The notes beneath the pieces were generated by a model. That model worked only from the letters and a program-made list of their open reading frames with translations, had not been told where the DNA came from and did no database searches. From Amycolatopsis thermophila (GTDB taxonomy: Bacteria > Actinomycetota > Actinomycetes > Mycobacteriales > Pseudonocardiaceae), in contig NZ_JAUSUT010000001.1 of the NCBI RefSeq assembly GCF_030814215.1, forward strand, positions 4,526,001 to 4,590,000: DNA of 64,000 bases, in the 5' to 3' direction. Of the stretch, positions 7,715-16,664 are shown one piece after another (the stretch's first letter is position 1; each line of letters opens with the position of its first letter). The position numbers were made by a program, and so were the translations under genes.

Positions 7715-8698
7715 TCAGTCCGCCGGCGCGCCCAGCCCGAGTGTCCGCAGCCGGGCTTCGAAGAACGCCGCCGCGGTGATCGACCGGTACTTCCGCTCGC
7801 CGCCCGCCCAGCGCTCGTCCGGCCGGAGATCGACGTCGGCGCGGGGGTAGATGAACAGCGGGCTGGAGTAGCGGCTCCGCCCGGTCGGCGCGCCGGGGGC
7901 GTCGATGCGGTGGACGGCCGAGCGCAGGTGGCCGCCGGTGAGGTGCTGCAACATGTCGCCGACCTGCACGATGGTGTGACCTTCCGGCGCGGTGCCGTCG
8001 ATCCAGCCGCCGCCGCGGAGCTTGACCTTGAGGCCCTTGCCCGTGGACGGCGGGAGGACCGACACGAGGTTGCCGTCGGTGTGCCGGCAGCCCCACACGA
8101 CCCGCCCGGTCTGTTCCGCGGTGAGCGGCGGGTAGCACAAGGGTCGCAGCGCCGTGCTCCCGTCACGGGTGAGGTCGTCGAAGAATCCGTCGCCATAACC
8201 GAGCCGCTGCTCGAGAGCGCGCAGAACCGCCATGCCGACGGCGTTCAGGGCGTCGAACACGGCGAGTGCGTTGTCGCGGAAGTTGGGCGCGTCCACCGGC
8301 CACACGTTGTCGGCGTAGAAGGCGGGGAAGCGGTCCCTGAGCGTGGTGTCGGCGACGGACTCGGGGCCGATGAGCCAGCACGAGCGCTGGTCGGGCTGCG
8401 ATGCGCCGTCCGCGCCGGAACGCCGGCACGCGGCCGCGGTCTCGACGCCGAGCGGGGTGTAGCCGCGCAGGTGGTGGATCCCGGGCCGCCGGTACCGTTC
8501 GAGCTCGTCCGCGGGGCGGGCGAACACCTCGGCGTAGGACGCATACGCGGCGGGCAGCATGCGCGCGACGTCCGGGGTCCGGACGAACACGAAGCCGATC
8601 TCGCGCAGCCCCCGCTCGACGGTTTCGGTGAACTCACGTCGCCGGGCCGCTGGCGCCGCCGCGTCCGCCAGGTCGACCCGGGGTATTTCCCGCATCAT
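7715..8698 (-). CDS. 2-oxoglutarate-Fe(II) oxygenase (isopenicillin-N-synthase-like)
   Basis: The 327-aa product matches the IPNS-like 2OG-Fe(II) dioxygenase family in length and layout: N-terminal IPRVDLADA and GFVFVRTPDV, the iron ligands HTD (in CRHTDGNL) and the distal histidine in RSAVHRIDAP, then RYS (in RSRYSSPLF) which binds the 2-oxoglutarate carboxylate. Both MM codons at 8698 and 8695 are possible starts; no strong ribosome site is seen. It is followed 50 nt later by the GCS2 ligase on the same strand. It probably hydroxylates a small molecule made or used by that ligase; this is inference. Confidence 0.85.
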   Translation of the reverse strand: MMREIPRVDLADAAAPAARRREFTETVERGLREIGFVFVRTPDVARMLPAAYASYAEVFARPADELERYRRPGIHHLRGYTPLGVETAAACRRSGADGASQPDQRSCWLIGPESVADTTLRDRFPAFYADNVWPVDAPNFRDNALAVFDALNAVGMAVLRALEQRLGYGDGFFDDLTRDGSTALRPLCYPPLTAEQTGRVVWGCRHTDGNLVSVLPPSTGKGLKVKLRGGGWIDGTAPEGHTIVQVGDMLQHLTGGHLRSAVHRIDAPGAPTGRSRYSSPLFIYPRADVDLRPDERWAGGERKYRSITAAAFFEARLRTLGLGAPAD

Positions 8699-8869
8699 GC
8701 CGGGACGGTAAGCGCGCCTGGCCCGCGCGGGCAATGGCCCGCGAGGCGGTTCACGACACCGGCACGATTCGTCACGCAAGGCCACCCCGGATGACCGCGC
8801 TGCCGGTGTCCGGATCTGTGGGGTAGCGGTCGGAATCTCGGGAGCACCCACCACCCGCGGTCGGCAAAA

Positions 8870-8884
8870 CTGGATTCAGTCCAG
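8870..8884. promoter_or_regulatory. Small palindrome upstream of the catalase gene
   Basis: CTGGA-TTCAG-TCCAG forms a 5-bp inverted repeat 27 nt before the catalase ATG, within the 213-nt divergent gap shared with the oxygenase gene. Catalase genes of actinomycetes are often controlled by Fur-family repressors binding such sites; here this is only a candidate. Confidence 0.3.
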
Positions 8885-8911
8885 ATCACGTCCGACCGTC
8901 GAGGAGACGAC

Positions 8912-10378
8912 ATGGCGTTCGCCGAGAACACCGAACCGCTGACCACCGCGGCGGGAGCGCCCGTCGCGGACAACCAGAACAGCATGAGCGCAGGCCCGCG
9001 CGGCCCTCTGCTGTTGCAGGACCTGTGGCTGATCGAAAAGCTCGCCCACTTCGACCGCGAGGTCATCCCCGAGCGGCGCATGCACGCGAAGGGATCCGGG
9101 GCGTTCGGCACCTTCCGGGTCACGCACGACATCACCCGCTACACCAAGGCCGCGATCTTCAGCGAGGTCGGCAAGGAATGCGAGGTGTTCGCCAGGTTCT
9201 CCACCGTCGCCGGTGAGCGGGGCGCGGCCGACGCCGAACGCGACATCCGCGGTTTCGCCGTGCGGTTCTACACCGAGGAAGGCAACTGGGACGTCGTCGG
9301 CAACAACACCCCGGTGTTCTTCCACCGCGACCCGCTGAAGTTCCCGGACCTCAACCGGGCCGTCAAGCGCGATCCGCGGACCAACCTGCGCAACCCGGAG
9401 AACAACTGGGGTTACTGGACGAACCTGCCGGAGGCGCTGCACCAGGTCACCATCGTGATGAGCGACCGGGGGATCCCGAAGTCCTACCGGCACATGCACG
9501 GGTTCGGGTCGCACACCTTCAGCTTCATCAACGCCGAGGGCGAACGGCACTGGGTCAAGTTCCACTTCCGCACGCAGCAGGGCATCCAGAACCTGACCGA
9601 CGAGGAGGCGGCGAACGTCATCGCCGGCGACCGCGAGTCGCACGGGCGTGACCTGTTCGAGGCGATCGAGCGCGGCGACTTCCCGAAGTGGACGCTGTTC
9701 GTGCAGATCATGCCGGAGGCCGACGCGGAGACCTACCGCTTCCACCCGTTCGATCTGACGAAGGTGTGGAGCAAGAAGGACTACCCGCTGATCGAGGTCG
9801 GGGAGTTCGAGCTCAACCGCAACCCGGACAACTACTTCGCCGATGTGGAGCAGGCCGCGTTCACCCCGGCCAACCTGGTCCCCGGTATCTCCTACAGTCC
9901 CGACAAGATGCTGCAGGGCCGGCTGTTCTCCTACGGTGACGCCGCGCGCTACCGGCTGGGCGTCAACCACCACCAGATCCCGGTGAACCACCCGCGCGCC
10001 GCGAAGCTGGTCAACACCTACCACCGCGACGGGGCGATGCGGGTCGACGGCAACCAGGGTGGCGTGCCGGGGGTGGAGCCCAACAACTTCGGCCGCTGGG
10101 CCGAGCAGCCGGCCTACGCCGAGCCGGCGCAGAAGATCGGTTCGACGGCCGACCGGTTCGATTTCCGCGAGGACGACGACGACTACTTCACCCAGCCCGG
10201 CGACCTGTTCCGGTTGATGAGCACGGAGCAGCAGCAGGCGCTGTTCGACAACACGGCGCGGGCGATCAAGGGCGCGCGGCGGGAAACCGTGGAAAGGCAC
10301 ATCGAGAACTGCACCAAAGCCGACCCGGATTACGGAGCGGGCGTGCGAAAGGCCTGCGAGAAATTCGGCGCGCTCTGA
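8912..10378 (+). CDS. katA: Monofunctional haem catalase (clade 3 type)
   Basis: The 488-aa product is a typical small-subunit catalase that disproportionates hydrogen peroxide. Seen: the distal histidine H58 in [13 protein letters not shown], the asparagine in [10 protein letters not shown], haem-pocket segments [15 protein letters not shown], and the proximal tyrosine in [13 protein letters not shown]. It begins [24 protein letters not shown], the usual lead of this group, with GAGGAG upstream. There is no secretion signal, so it is cytoplasmic. It converges with the ankyrin-repeat gene across a strong bidirectional terminator; catalase plus a small ankyrin protein is a recurrent pair in bacteria, the ankyrin protein being needed for full catalase activity in Pseudomonas. 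Confidence 0.97.
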   Translation: MAFAENTEPLTTAAGAPVADNQNSMSAGPRGPLLLQDLWLIEKLAHFDREVIPERRMHAKGSGAFGTFRVTHDITRYTKAAIFSEVGKECEVFARFSTVAGERGAADAERDIRGFAVRFYTEEGNWDVVGNNTPVFFHRDPLKFPDLNRAVKRDPRTNLRNPENNWGYWTNLPEALHQVTIVMSDRGIPKSYRHMHGFGSHTFSFINAEGERHWVKFHFRTQQGIQNLTDEEAANVIAGDRESHGRDLFEAIERGDFPKWTLFVQIMPEADAETYRFHPFDLTKVWSKKDYPLIEVGEFELNRNPDNYFADVEQAAFTPANLVPGISYSPDKMLQGRLFSYGDAARYRLGVNHHQIPVNHPRAAKLVNTYHRDGAMRVDGNQGGVPGVEPNNFGRWAEQPAYAEPAQKIGSTADRFDFREDDDDYFTQPGDLFRLMSTEQQQALFDNTARAIKGARRETVERHIENCTKADPDYGAGVRKACEKFGAL

Positions 10379-10404
10379 TCCCTCGTGCCGGACCGAACAA
10401 TGTG

Positions 10405-10441
10405 AAATGCCTTCCCGCCGGGCGCGGCGGGAAGGCATTTT
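10405..10441. terminator. Bidirectional terminator between catalase and ankyrin genes
   Basis: A perfect 15-bp stem: AAATGCCTTCCCGCC pairs with GGCGGGAAGGCATTT around a 6-nt loop (GGGCGC). A-rich on the left and T-rich on the right, it can terminate both converging genes. Confidence 0.9.
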
Positions 10442-10451
10442 CGTCGGACGA

Positions 10452-10850
10452 TCACAGCGTGCGGCCGAACATCTCCGCCGCCTGGCGCGCGGTGGGCGTG
10501 CCGAGGTCGAGGTTCGCGCCCGACCGCTTGAGCAGCTCGACGATCTCGCTCTCGCCCTTGAACAGCGCCCCGGCTATGGGGGTCTGGTCACGATCGTTGG
10601 TCACATCGGGATCGGCCCCGCGGCGCAGCAAGAGCTCCACCGTTCCGGCCCGGCCGTGGTAGGCCGCGAGCATGAGCAGCGAATTCCCCGACTCGTCCCG
10701 CGCGTCGACATCCAGTCCGTGGTCGAGGAAATCGGCCAGCTCGGCGGAATTCCCCTCCCGGGCGAGATCCATCGCGATCGCGCGTATCTTGCGGTACTGC
10801 TCGCTGTCCTCGTCCAACCGGGACAGGACATTTTCGTCATTCGAGGGCAT
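10452..10850 (-). CDS. Small ankyrin-repeat protein
   Basis: The 132-aa cytoplasmic protein has a short helical N-terminus and about three ankyrin repeats; clear repeat cores are SGNSLLMLAAYHGRAGTVELLLRRGADPD and the following DQTPIAGALFKGESEIVELLKRSGANLD. It converges with the catalase gene. Known homologues next to catalase genes help protect or mature the catalase; the same role is inferred here. Its upstream region contains the large hairpin at 10864-10905. Confidence 0.85.
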   Translation of the reverse strand: MPSNDENVLSRLDEDSEQYRKIRAIAMDLAREGNSAELADFLDHGLDVDARDESGNSLLMLAAYHGRAGTVELLLRRGADPDVTNDRDQTPIAGALFKGESEIVELLKRSGANLDLGTPTARQAAEMFGRTL

Positions 10851-10863
10851 GACCGCAGTGTAC

Positions 10864-10905
10864 CGGAAATTGATGCACGAAATGGCTTTCGCGCATCAAT
10901 TTCCG
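10864..10905. other. Long inverted repeat upstream of the ankyrin gene
   Basis: A 19-nt arm (CGGAAATTGATGCACGAAA) at 10864-10882 and its complement at 10887-10905 pair with a single mismatch around the loop TGGC. It is AT-rich compared with its surroundings. It lies downstream of the acyl-CoA synthetase (minus strand) and 14 nt upstream of the ankyrin start (minus strand), so it can serve as a terminator of the first and/or an operator for the second. Confidence 0.65.
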
Positions 10906-10942
10906 AAATGCCCGGCAGCCGGTGGTCGCGGCGGTCGCGCGC

Positions 10943-12569
10943 TCAGCGGTCCCGCCGGACGGCGCCCCGCTGTCCTTCCCGGTCCCGCAGGGCCTTGCGC
11001 AGGATCTTCCCGGCCGGGGACTTGGGGATCGCGTCGACGAACTCGACGGCGCGGACCTTCTTGTGGGGCGCCACGCGCGGCTACGAATTCGATCACTTCG
11101 CTCGCGCCGAGCCCGGGGTGGGTGTCGCGGCGGGTGACGAAGGCCTTCGGCACCTCCTCGCCGTCCCGGTCGGGCACACCGATGACCGCCGCGTCCGCGA
11201 TGCCCTCGTGCGTGAGGAGCACGGCTTCCAGCTCGGCGGGCGCGACCTGGTACCCCTTGTACTTGATCAGTTCCTTCAGCCGGTCGACCACGTGGAAGAC
11301 CCCGCCGTCGTCGACGGTGACCAGGTCGCCGGTGTGCAGGAACCCGTCGGCGTCCACAGTGGCCGCGGTGGCCTCCGGATTGCCGAGGTAGCCGCGCATG
11401 ATGTTCGGACCGCGGACCCACAACTCGCCCGGCTGCCCGGGCGGGGTGTCCGCGCCGCCGCGCGGGTCGACGACCCGTGCCTCCACCCCGGGCAGCACGA
11501 CGCCGATCGAGCCGCGGTCGATGTCCGGCCGGTCGGCGGGAATGCCGTGCGTGGCGGGGCCGGCCTCCGTCATGCCGTAACCCTGCGCGACGGTCGTGTT
11601 CAGGCGCCGGCCGAGCGCGGTGGCCAGTTCCCCGTCCAGTGGTGCGGCGGCCGAGATCACCATCTCGAGCGCGCTGAGGTCGTAGTCGTCCACGAGCGGG
11701 CTCTTCGCGAGGGCGAGAGCGATGGGCGGGGCGATGAACACGTGGTCGATCCGGTGGTCCTGCAGCGCACGGAGGAAGCCGGCGAGGTCGAACCGCGCCA
11801 TCGTGACCAGGGTGCCCCGGCTGTGCAGGGTCAGGTTCATGATCGAGTTGAGGCCGTAGATGTGGAAGAACGGCAGCACGGCCAGCACCCGCGAGCCGGT
11901 GCGCACGCGGTGCACCGGGTGCAGCTGCAGCAGGTTGGCGACCAGGTTGCGGTGGGTGAGCTCGACGCCCTTGGGCAGGCCGGTGGTCCCCGACGAGTAC
12001 GGCAGTGCGGCCAGATCGCCGCCGGAGACCGGCGCGACCGGTGGTATGAGCGGGCCGGCCAGGAAGTCGGTGAACGCGGTGGCACCGTCCGGGCCGTCGT
12101 CGCCGAGCACGACGATCTCCCGCACGTCCGTCCCGGCGGCGGCGCGGACGCGGTCGAGTTCGGACGGTGTGGTGAACACCAGCCGCACGCCCGCGTCGCG
12201 GAACTGGTGGGCCATCTCGTGCGCCGTGTACAGCGGGTTGACCGGGGACACGACCGCACCGGCCCGGAGCACCCCGTGGAAGAGCGCCGGGTACTCACCG
12301 CGGTTGGGCGTGACGAGCGCGGCGACGTCGCCGGGCCCGAGCCCGCGCCGCGTCACGGCCGAGGCGACCCGCTCGACCGCCTCGGCCAGCGCGGCGTAGC
12401 TGTACTCGCGGCCGGTGGTGGTGTCGATCACCGCGGGCCGGCCGGCCACCTCGGCGGGGACGCTGCCGGAGAGGAACTCCGGGAGCGTGCTGTCGGGGAC
12501 GGTGATGCCGGGGTAGGTGCTGCGGATGATCACGGGGTCTCCGGAGCGGCCGGACGGGGCGGTGGTCAC
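10943..12569 (-). pseudogene. Acyl-CoA synthetase with a frameshift near the C-terminus
   Basis: Most of an AMP-forming acyl-CoA ligase is intact: the P-loop YSSGTTGLPKGV, ISAAAPLDGELA, YGMTEAGP, GELWVRGPNIMRGYLG, DGFLHTGDLV and the hinge DRLKELIKYKGYQVAPAELE. After EVIEFVAAR the frame changes at about 11073-11078. The other frame continues with [27 protein letters not shown] and stops at 10943, exactly as the family should; as read without correction, translation instead runs to 10896 and loses the A10 lysine needed for adenylation. The shift is best explained by loss of two bases from a GCGCGC run, a mutation or a sequencing error. GTG at 12569 overlaps the upstream stop (GTGA); GTG at 12533 is an alternative start. 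Confidence 0.8.
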
Positions 12570-13894
12570 CGGGCGCGGACGTCCTCGTGCTCGGCCTGCC
12601 ACTGGCGCCGCAAGCGTTCGCGGTCCACGACGCGTCCGTGGAGGACCACGTCGGAGATGCGGCGGGTGTTGGTGATGTCGTCACGCGGATCGGCGTCGAG
12701 CACCAGCAGGTCGGCGCGACGGCCGGCCTCGATGACGCCGCGGTCGGTCAGCCCGAGCAGCCGGGACGACCGGCGGGTGGCGAACTCGATGGCCTCCAGC
12801 GGCGACAGGCCCGCCTCGACCAGCGCTTCGAGCTCGCGGTGTTCGGCCACGCCGGGCAGCTGCGCGAAGACCCCGGTGTCCGGCGAGTACACCAGCCGGA
12901 CGCCCGCCTGGTGCAGGGTGGCGAAGTTCTGCTGCAGCCGGCGGAACGTTTCGCCGGTGTCGAACAACGGCTCCGGCTCCCGGGCCCGCATCCGCGTGCG
13001 CAGGTCCTCGATCGCCGCGTCCGGCAGGGTCTCGCGCACGAACGGGTCGTCCAGCCACCCGGTGCGGGCCGGCCCCTGCACGCTCATCGAGGTGAACACC
13101 GCGATGTCGCGGTCCACGAGCCGGTCGATGAGCTCCTGGTCGGGTTCCGGGCTGCGCGGCATGTGCGCGAGGATGTCGGCGCCGGCGTCCAGCGCGGTCT
13201 TGGCGTCCTCGACCGTGTAGATGTGCGCGGCGGCCTTGATGCCGTGCCGGTGCGCCTCGTCGACGATCTCCCGGCAGGCTTCGGGGGACAGCTTGGCCGC
13301 GGCACCACCGCGGTCGTCGATCCAGAACTTGACGGCGTCGACGCCCTGCCCGGCGAGCTCGCGCACGAAGGCCCGGCCGTCGGCGGGATCGGTGACCTGG
13401 TGCACGGCGTCGACGGCGAAGAACGGGGCGCCGCTGGCCTGCCCGGCCGTCGGTGCCGCGACCAGGCCCGAGCCCGCGGTGAACAAGGTCGCCAGGTCGG
13501 GGTCGGCGAGGGCGCCGGAGCGCTGCTCGTCGCGGATCGCGACCTCGGTGCCGTTCCAGTCGGTGCCCAGGCACTGGAAGGTGCTGACGCCGTGGTAGAC
13601 GAACCGGCGCAGGTGGTCGAGGATGTTGTCGCGCGAGTAGAAGGCCGGGTCGCACACCGTGCCGCGCATGTAGCCGATGTGCCCGTGCGGGTTGACGAGT
13701 GCGGGCATCACAGTCTTGCCGCGCAACGAAACCACGTTCGCGGCACCGAGGTCGCCGGCCGGGGCCCGGGTGACGCCGGTGATCAGTCCGTCGTGGACGG
13801 TGATCACGGCGTCGTCGAGGACGGTGGTCCCGTCACCGACGATCACCCGCGCATCGGTGAACGCGGTCGTGCCGGCAGGGTGGTGGTGGGTCAT
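12566..13894 (-). CDS. Metal-dependent amidohydrolase
   Basis: The 442-aa product is an amidohydrolase-superfamily enzyme with the imidazolonepropionase/prolidase-like layout: N-terminal VIVGDGTTVLDDAVITVHDGLI beta-sandwich, the HxH metal motif NPHGHIGY, a lysine candidate in DAVKFWIDD, histidines in KAAAHIYT and ILAHMPRS, an aspartate in VYSPDTGV, and the closing DLLVLDADPRDDI. It should hydrolyse a C-N or related bond using one or two metals. It lies between an isocitrate-lyase-family gene and the acyl-CoA synthetase on the same strand and overlaps the latter's start, so the three are one operon. No secretion signal. Substrate unknown. Confidence 0.85.
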   Translation of the reverse strand: MTHHHPAGTTAFTDARVIVGDGTTVLDDAVITVHDGLITGVTRAPAGDLGAANVVSLRGKTVMPALVNPHGHIGYMRGTVCDPAFYSRDNILDHLRRFVYHGVSTFQCLGTDWNGTEVAIRDEQRSGALADPDLATLFTAGSGLVAAPTAGQASGAPFFAVDAVHQVTDPADGRAFVRELAGQGVDAVKFWIDDRGGAAAKLSPEACREIVDEAHRHGIKAAAHIYTVEDAKTALDAGADILAHMPRSPEPDQELIDRLVDRDIAVFTSMSVQGPARTGWLDDPFVRETLPDAAIEDLRTRMRAREPEPLFDTGETFRRLQQNFATLHQAGVRLVYSPDTGVFAQLPGVAEHRELEALVEAGLSPLEAIEFATRRSSRLLGLTDRGVIEAGRRADLLVLDADPRDDITNTRRISDVVLHGRVVDRERLRRQWQAEHEDVRAR

Positions 13895-13928
13895 CGGCGT
13901 TGCCGTCTTTCCGTGTGGGACGGGTGGA

Positions 13929-14810
13929 TCACTGGTAGCGGGCGGCGCGTGCTTCGTAGTCGGCGTAGCCCATGAGGGATTCGAAGGCGTGCTGGCCCAG
14001 CATCAGGTCGCGGATGTCGGCGACCTCGCGGCCCTGGCCGAGCGCGTCGAGCGCCGCGAGGACGTTCTTCGCCGCCGCGCCGATGAGGCTGTACCACAGC
14101 AGCAGGACGTCCGCTCCCGCTTCGGCGTACTCGGCGAGCGTGCTGCCGGGCCGGTCGCCGTCCGGAGCGTCGAACAGGTCCGCCGCCACCACGACCGGGG
14201 CGTCGATCCGCGACCGGACCTCCTTGAGCTTCGCCGCGGGGATCGCCGGGGCGAACACCGCGTCGGCACCGGCCGCGACGTAGCTCCGCAGCCGGCTGAC
14301 CGCCTCGTCGACGTCCCGGTACACCCACGCGGCGTCCGAGCGGGCGATGATCAGGAAGTCCGGATCGGTGCGGGCGTCGAGCGCGGCGCGGATCCGGTTG
14401 GTCATCCGTTCGCGCGTCATCAGCCCCGCCGGCCGTGACGTGTGCTTGCCGCCGAGGTTGTCCTCGATGTGGATGCCGGCGACGCCCGCGCCTTCGAACG
14501 CCTGCACCGTGCGCCAGATGTTCTCGGCGTCGTAGAAGCCGTTCTCGCCGTCGGCGAGCACCGGCAGCCCGGTCGCCTCGACGATCCGGCGCGAGGCCTC
14601 CACCATGTCGTTCAGGGTGATCAGTCCCACGTCGGGGTGACCGAACGTGCTGGCCGCGGCGGCGAAGCTGCCCAGGTAGGCCGCGGGGAACCCGGCGCGC
14701 TCGACGAGCCGTGCGGTGAAGGCGTCGTAGGCGCCCGGGAGGACGAGCGGTTCGGACGCCCGGACGAGCTCGCGGAACGCCACGCGGCGCTGCGCTGGGG
14801 TTGCGGACAT
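13929..14810 (-). CDS. Isocitrate lyase / PEP mutase family enzyme
   Basis: The 293-aa product matches the small ICL/PEP-mutase (oxaloacetate decarboxylase, methylisocitrate-lyase-like) family: LPGAYDAFTARLVERAGFPAAYLGSFA, LADGENGFYDAENI, GVAGIHIEDNLGGKHTS, DFLIIARSDAAW. The usual lyase cysteine motif (KKCGH) is replaced by the EDNLGGKHT stretch, so it is more likely a C-C lyase or decarboxylase than a true isocitrate lyase. Start at ATG 14810 with GGAGG upstream. It is first in the minus-strand operon that continues into the amidohydrolase and ligase, and is divergent from the HxlR regulator. Confidence 0.82.
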   Translation of the reverse strand: MSATPAQRRVAFRELVRASEPLVLPGAYDAFTARLVERAGFPAAYLGSFAAAASTFGHPDVGLITLNDMVEASRRIVEATGLPVLADGENGFYDAENIWRTVQAFEGAGVAGIHIEDNLGGKHTSRPAGLMTRERMTNRIRAALDARTDPDFLIIARSDAAWVYRDVDEAVSRLRSYVAAGADAVFAPAIPAAKLKEVRSRIDAPVVVAADLFDAPDGDRPGSTLAEYAEAGADVLLLWYSLIGAAAKNVLAALDALGQGREVADIRDLMLGQHAFESLMGYADYEARAARYQ

Positions 14811-14888
14811 GGCTGCGCCTCCGTGCTGGGAATCCCCGCACCGCGTGGTGGGTGCCGGGCCGGGCCGCCGGTGCGTACCCCGGCCGCT

Positions 14889-14954
14889 GACTTGTTTTCC
14901 GCAACTTAGCAGGCTGGGTTTCGAACCGCAAGTCATCCGGGTAGCATCCGGGTA
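14889..14954. promoter_or_regulatory. Divergent regulatory region of the HxlR gene
   Basis: GACTTG (14889-14894) and CAAGTC (14929-14934) form an inverted pair. CCGCAACTT (14899-14907) is echoed by CCGCAAGTC (14926-14934). CATCCGGGTA occurs twice in a row (14934-14943 and 14945-14954), the second copy running into the HxlR start codon. The gap is the only one shared by the regulator and the lyase operon, so HxlR binding here is likely but not shown. Confidence 0.4.
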
Positions 14955-15427
14955 TGCCCAAGACGCTCGGCAAGGACTCGACCTGCTCCATCGCCCGGAG
15001 CCTCGACGTGCTCGGCGACAGCTGGACGCTGCTGATCGTCCGGGAGGCGATGCTGGCCGATTCCACGCGCTTCCAGGAATTCCGCGACGCGCTGGGCATC
15101 GCGCCGAACATCCTCGCCAAGCGGCTGGCGGTGCTGGTGGACGAGGGCCTGATGGAACGGCGGACCTACCGGGAGCCGGGGCTGCGCGCGCGCGACGAGT
15201 ACGTCCTCACCGAGGCCGGCCGGGGGATGAGCGTGATCATCGCGGCGCTGGCCACCTGGGGGCGCACCTACCGGCCCCGCGCCGACGGCACGTCACCGCG
15301 GTTCGTGCTGGAGGACTCGGACACGGCGGCGCGGCTCGCGTTCGTCACGCCGGACGGTGACGTCGTGCCGCCCGCGCGGCTGATCGCCCACCGCACACCC
15401 GACGAGGTGCTCGACCGCACCGCCTGA
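14954..15427 (+). CDS. HxlR family winged-helix regulator
   Basis: The 157-aa product has the HxlR core: CSIARSLDVLGDSWTLLIVREAMLADSTRFQEFRDALGIAPNILAKRLAVLVDEGLMERRTY, with the cysteine and tryptophan positions typical of the family. The C-terminal 50 residues form an extra tail (RPRADGTSPRFVLEDSDTAARLAFVTPDG). It is divergent from the lyase/amidohydrolase/ligase operon and probably regulates it; HxlR proteins often sense reactive electrophiles or aromatic compounds. It converges with the JAMM protease gene. Confidence 0.9.
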   Translation: MPKTLGKDSTCSIARSLDVLGDSWTLLIVREAMLADSTRFQEFRDALGIAPNILAKRLAVLVDEGLMERRTYREPGLRARDEYVLTEAGRGMSVIIAALATWGRTYRPRADGTSPRFVLEDSDTAARLAFVTPDGDVVPPARLIAHRTPDEVLDRTA

Positions 15428-15440
15428 CGACGGCGCCCGG

Positions 15441-15896
15441 TCACCAGGAGCGCACGTGCACGTCCGCCTCGGTGACCTCGCCGCCGGTGATCCGGTAGGC
15501 GCGCACCGAGCGGGTCCACGGTGGACCGGTCGCCACGATGACGTGCCAGATCGACGGGTCGTCCGCGTGCTCGACGTCCAGTGTGGACGGACACGCGGGT
15601 CCGGCCGTGTGCGAGTGGTAGATCGCCAGCGGGACCTCACCGCGCTCGTCCATCGCGCGGAACTGCGCGAGCAGTTCGGCCGGGTCGGCACGGTGCCGGT
15701 GCGGCTCGCGGGCCACGTTGCGCAGTGGCACGGCGCGCTGCCGGGTGTGGTCCTCGGCGAGCGCGGCGATCAGGCCGTTCGCCTCGACCGGGTGGTCGGA
15801 CTGCGCGTGGGCGAGCACCGTGGCGTAGACGTCCGCCCGCAGGACGAGCCCGCAGAGATCCGGGCCCGTTGCGGGCGGACGCGCGGGGGAGCTCAT
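15441..15896 (-). CDS. JAMM/MPN+ zinc metalloprotease-like protein
   Basis: The 151-aa product contains a complete JAMM motif: E38 (VEANG), H94-S-H96, then seven residues to S104 and D107 (HSHTAGPACPSTLD). These residues bind zinc and perform hydrolysis in Rad25/Mec+-type proteases and isopeptidases. Stand-alone bacterial JAMM proteins of this size often cut sulfur-carrier ubiquitin-like proteins (as Mec+ releases cysteine from CysO). No ThiS/CysO partner gene is present in the window. ATG overlaps the stop of the HD gene (ATGA), so the two are coupled. Confidence 0.8.
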   Translation of the reverse strand: MSSPARPPATGPDLCGLVLRADVYATVLAHAQSDHPVEANGLIAALAEDHTRQRAVPLRNVAREPHRHRADPAELLAQFRAMDERGEVPLAIYHSHTAGPACPSTLDVEHADDPSIWHVIVATGPPWTRSVRAYRITGGEVTEADVHVRSW

Positions 15897-16531
15897 TCCG
15901 GCCAGGCGTTGCCGCGGATGATCTCCACGAAGTCCGCCCGGGTGAACCCCGGGTCGAACGCGGCGAGCACGTCGTCGTTCATGGTGCCGAACGTGGTGTC
16001 CGGGCGGTCCTTCATCCCGGTGTAGAAGGCGTGCAGGATGCCGTTCTTGAAATCGGGGCGCGGGTGCGCGGCCACGACCGCGTCACGCTGCTCCGCGGTG
16101 ATCTGGTCCAGCTCCAGGCCGAGCACGTCGGTCTCGACGCCGAGGGTGACGACGTGGACCTCGGGCTCCAGGTGGTCCGGGATCCCCGGCGTGGTGTGCA
16201 GCGCGATCGCCAGCCACACCGTGCGCGCCTCGGCCTCGCTCCAGCCGTGCCCGAGCAGGAAGTCGCGGGCCAGGTCGGCGCCGTCCACCTCGAACCGCTG
16301 CTTGGTGCTGCGGTACTTCTCGGTCAGGCCGAGGTCGTGGAACAGGGCGCCCACGTAGGCGGCCTCCGGGTCGACGGTCAGGCCGCGGTGGCGGGCCTTG
16401 AGGCTGCCCCACAGGAACACCCGTCGGGAGTGGTGGAACAGCAGGTCGTCCTCGGCGGCCCGGACGAGGTCGGTGGCTTCCCTCGCGAGGGCGGAGTCGG
16501 GAACGGCTATCCCGGCGATGGTCTCGGTCAC
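15893..16531 (-). CDS. HD-domain hydrolase, cyanamide-hydratase-like
   Basis: The 212-aa product carries an HD metal site: H33/H34 (FHHSRR), H65-D66 (ALFHDLGL), the later segments FEVDGADLARDFL and AIALHTTPGI, laid out as in the DDI/cyanamide hydratase subgroup. I chose the GTG at 16531 because GGGAGG sits 9 nt upstream; a longer start would begin inside a proline- and arginine-rich non-family stretch. It precedes and overlaps the JAMM gene. The reaction is unknown; hydration or hydrolysis of a small nitrogen compound would fit the subgroup. Confidence 0.78.
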   Translation of the reverse strand: MTETIAGIAVPDSALAREATDLVRAAEDDLLFHHSRRVFLWGSLKARHRGLTVDPEAAYVGALFHDLGLTEKYRSTKQRFEVDGADLARDFLLGHGWSEAEARTVWLAIALHTTPGIPDHLEPEVHVVTLGVETDVLGLELDQITAEQRDAVVAAHPRPDFKNGILHAFYTGMKDRPDTTFGTMNDDVLAAFDPGFTRADFVEIIRGNAWPE

Positions 16532-16664
16532 GGTCGGTGCCTCCCGGTTCGGCGGAATTCGGACTTCACCACCGATACTCCGCCGCCGGGTACCCAGGCG
16601 CCGCCCGATGACGGACACGTTCCCCTCGATTTCGGACATGCCGCCGGGTTCGCCGGAGGCGCGG

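Noticed and set aside
10407-13220. A 937-codon plus-strand open frame over the ligase and amidohydrolase genes
   Set aside because: Low-complexity Arg/Gly/Val composition and no motif; the minus-strand genes explain the DNA.
13929-14810. Lyase-family gene as a glyoxylate-cycle isocitrate lyase
   Set aside because: It is too short and lacks the KKCGH catalytic motif; it belongs to the small PEP-mutase-like branch.
15441-16531. HD and JAMM genes as a toxin or defence system
   Set aside because: No partner nucleotidyltransferase, nuclease or immunity-like gene is present, and the HD protein resembles small-molecule hydrolases.
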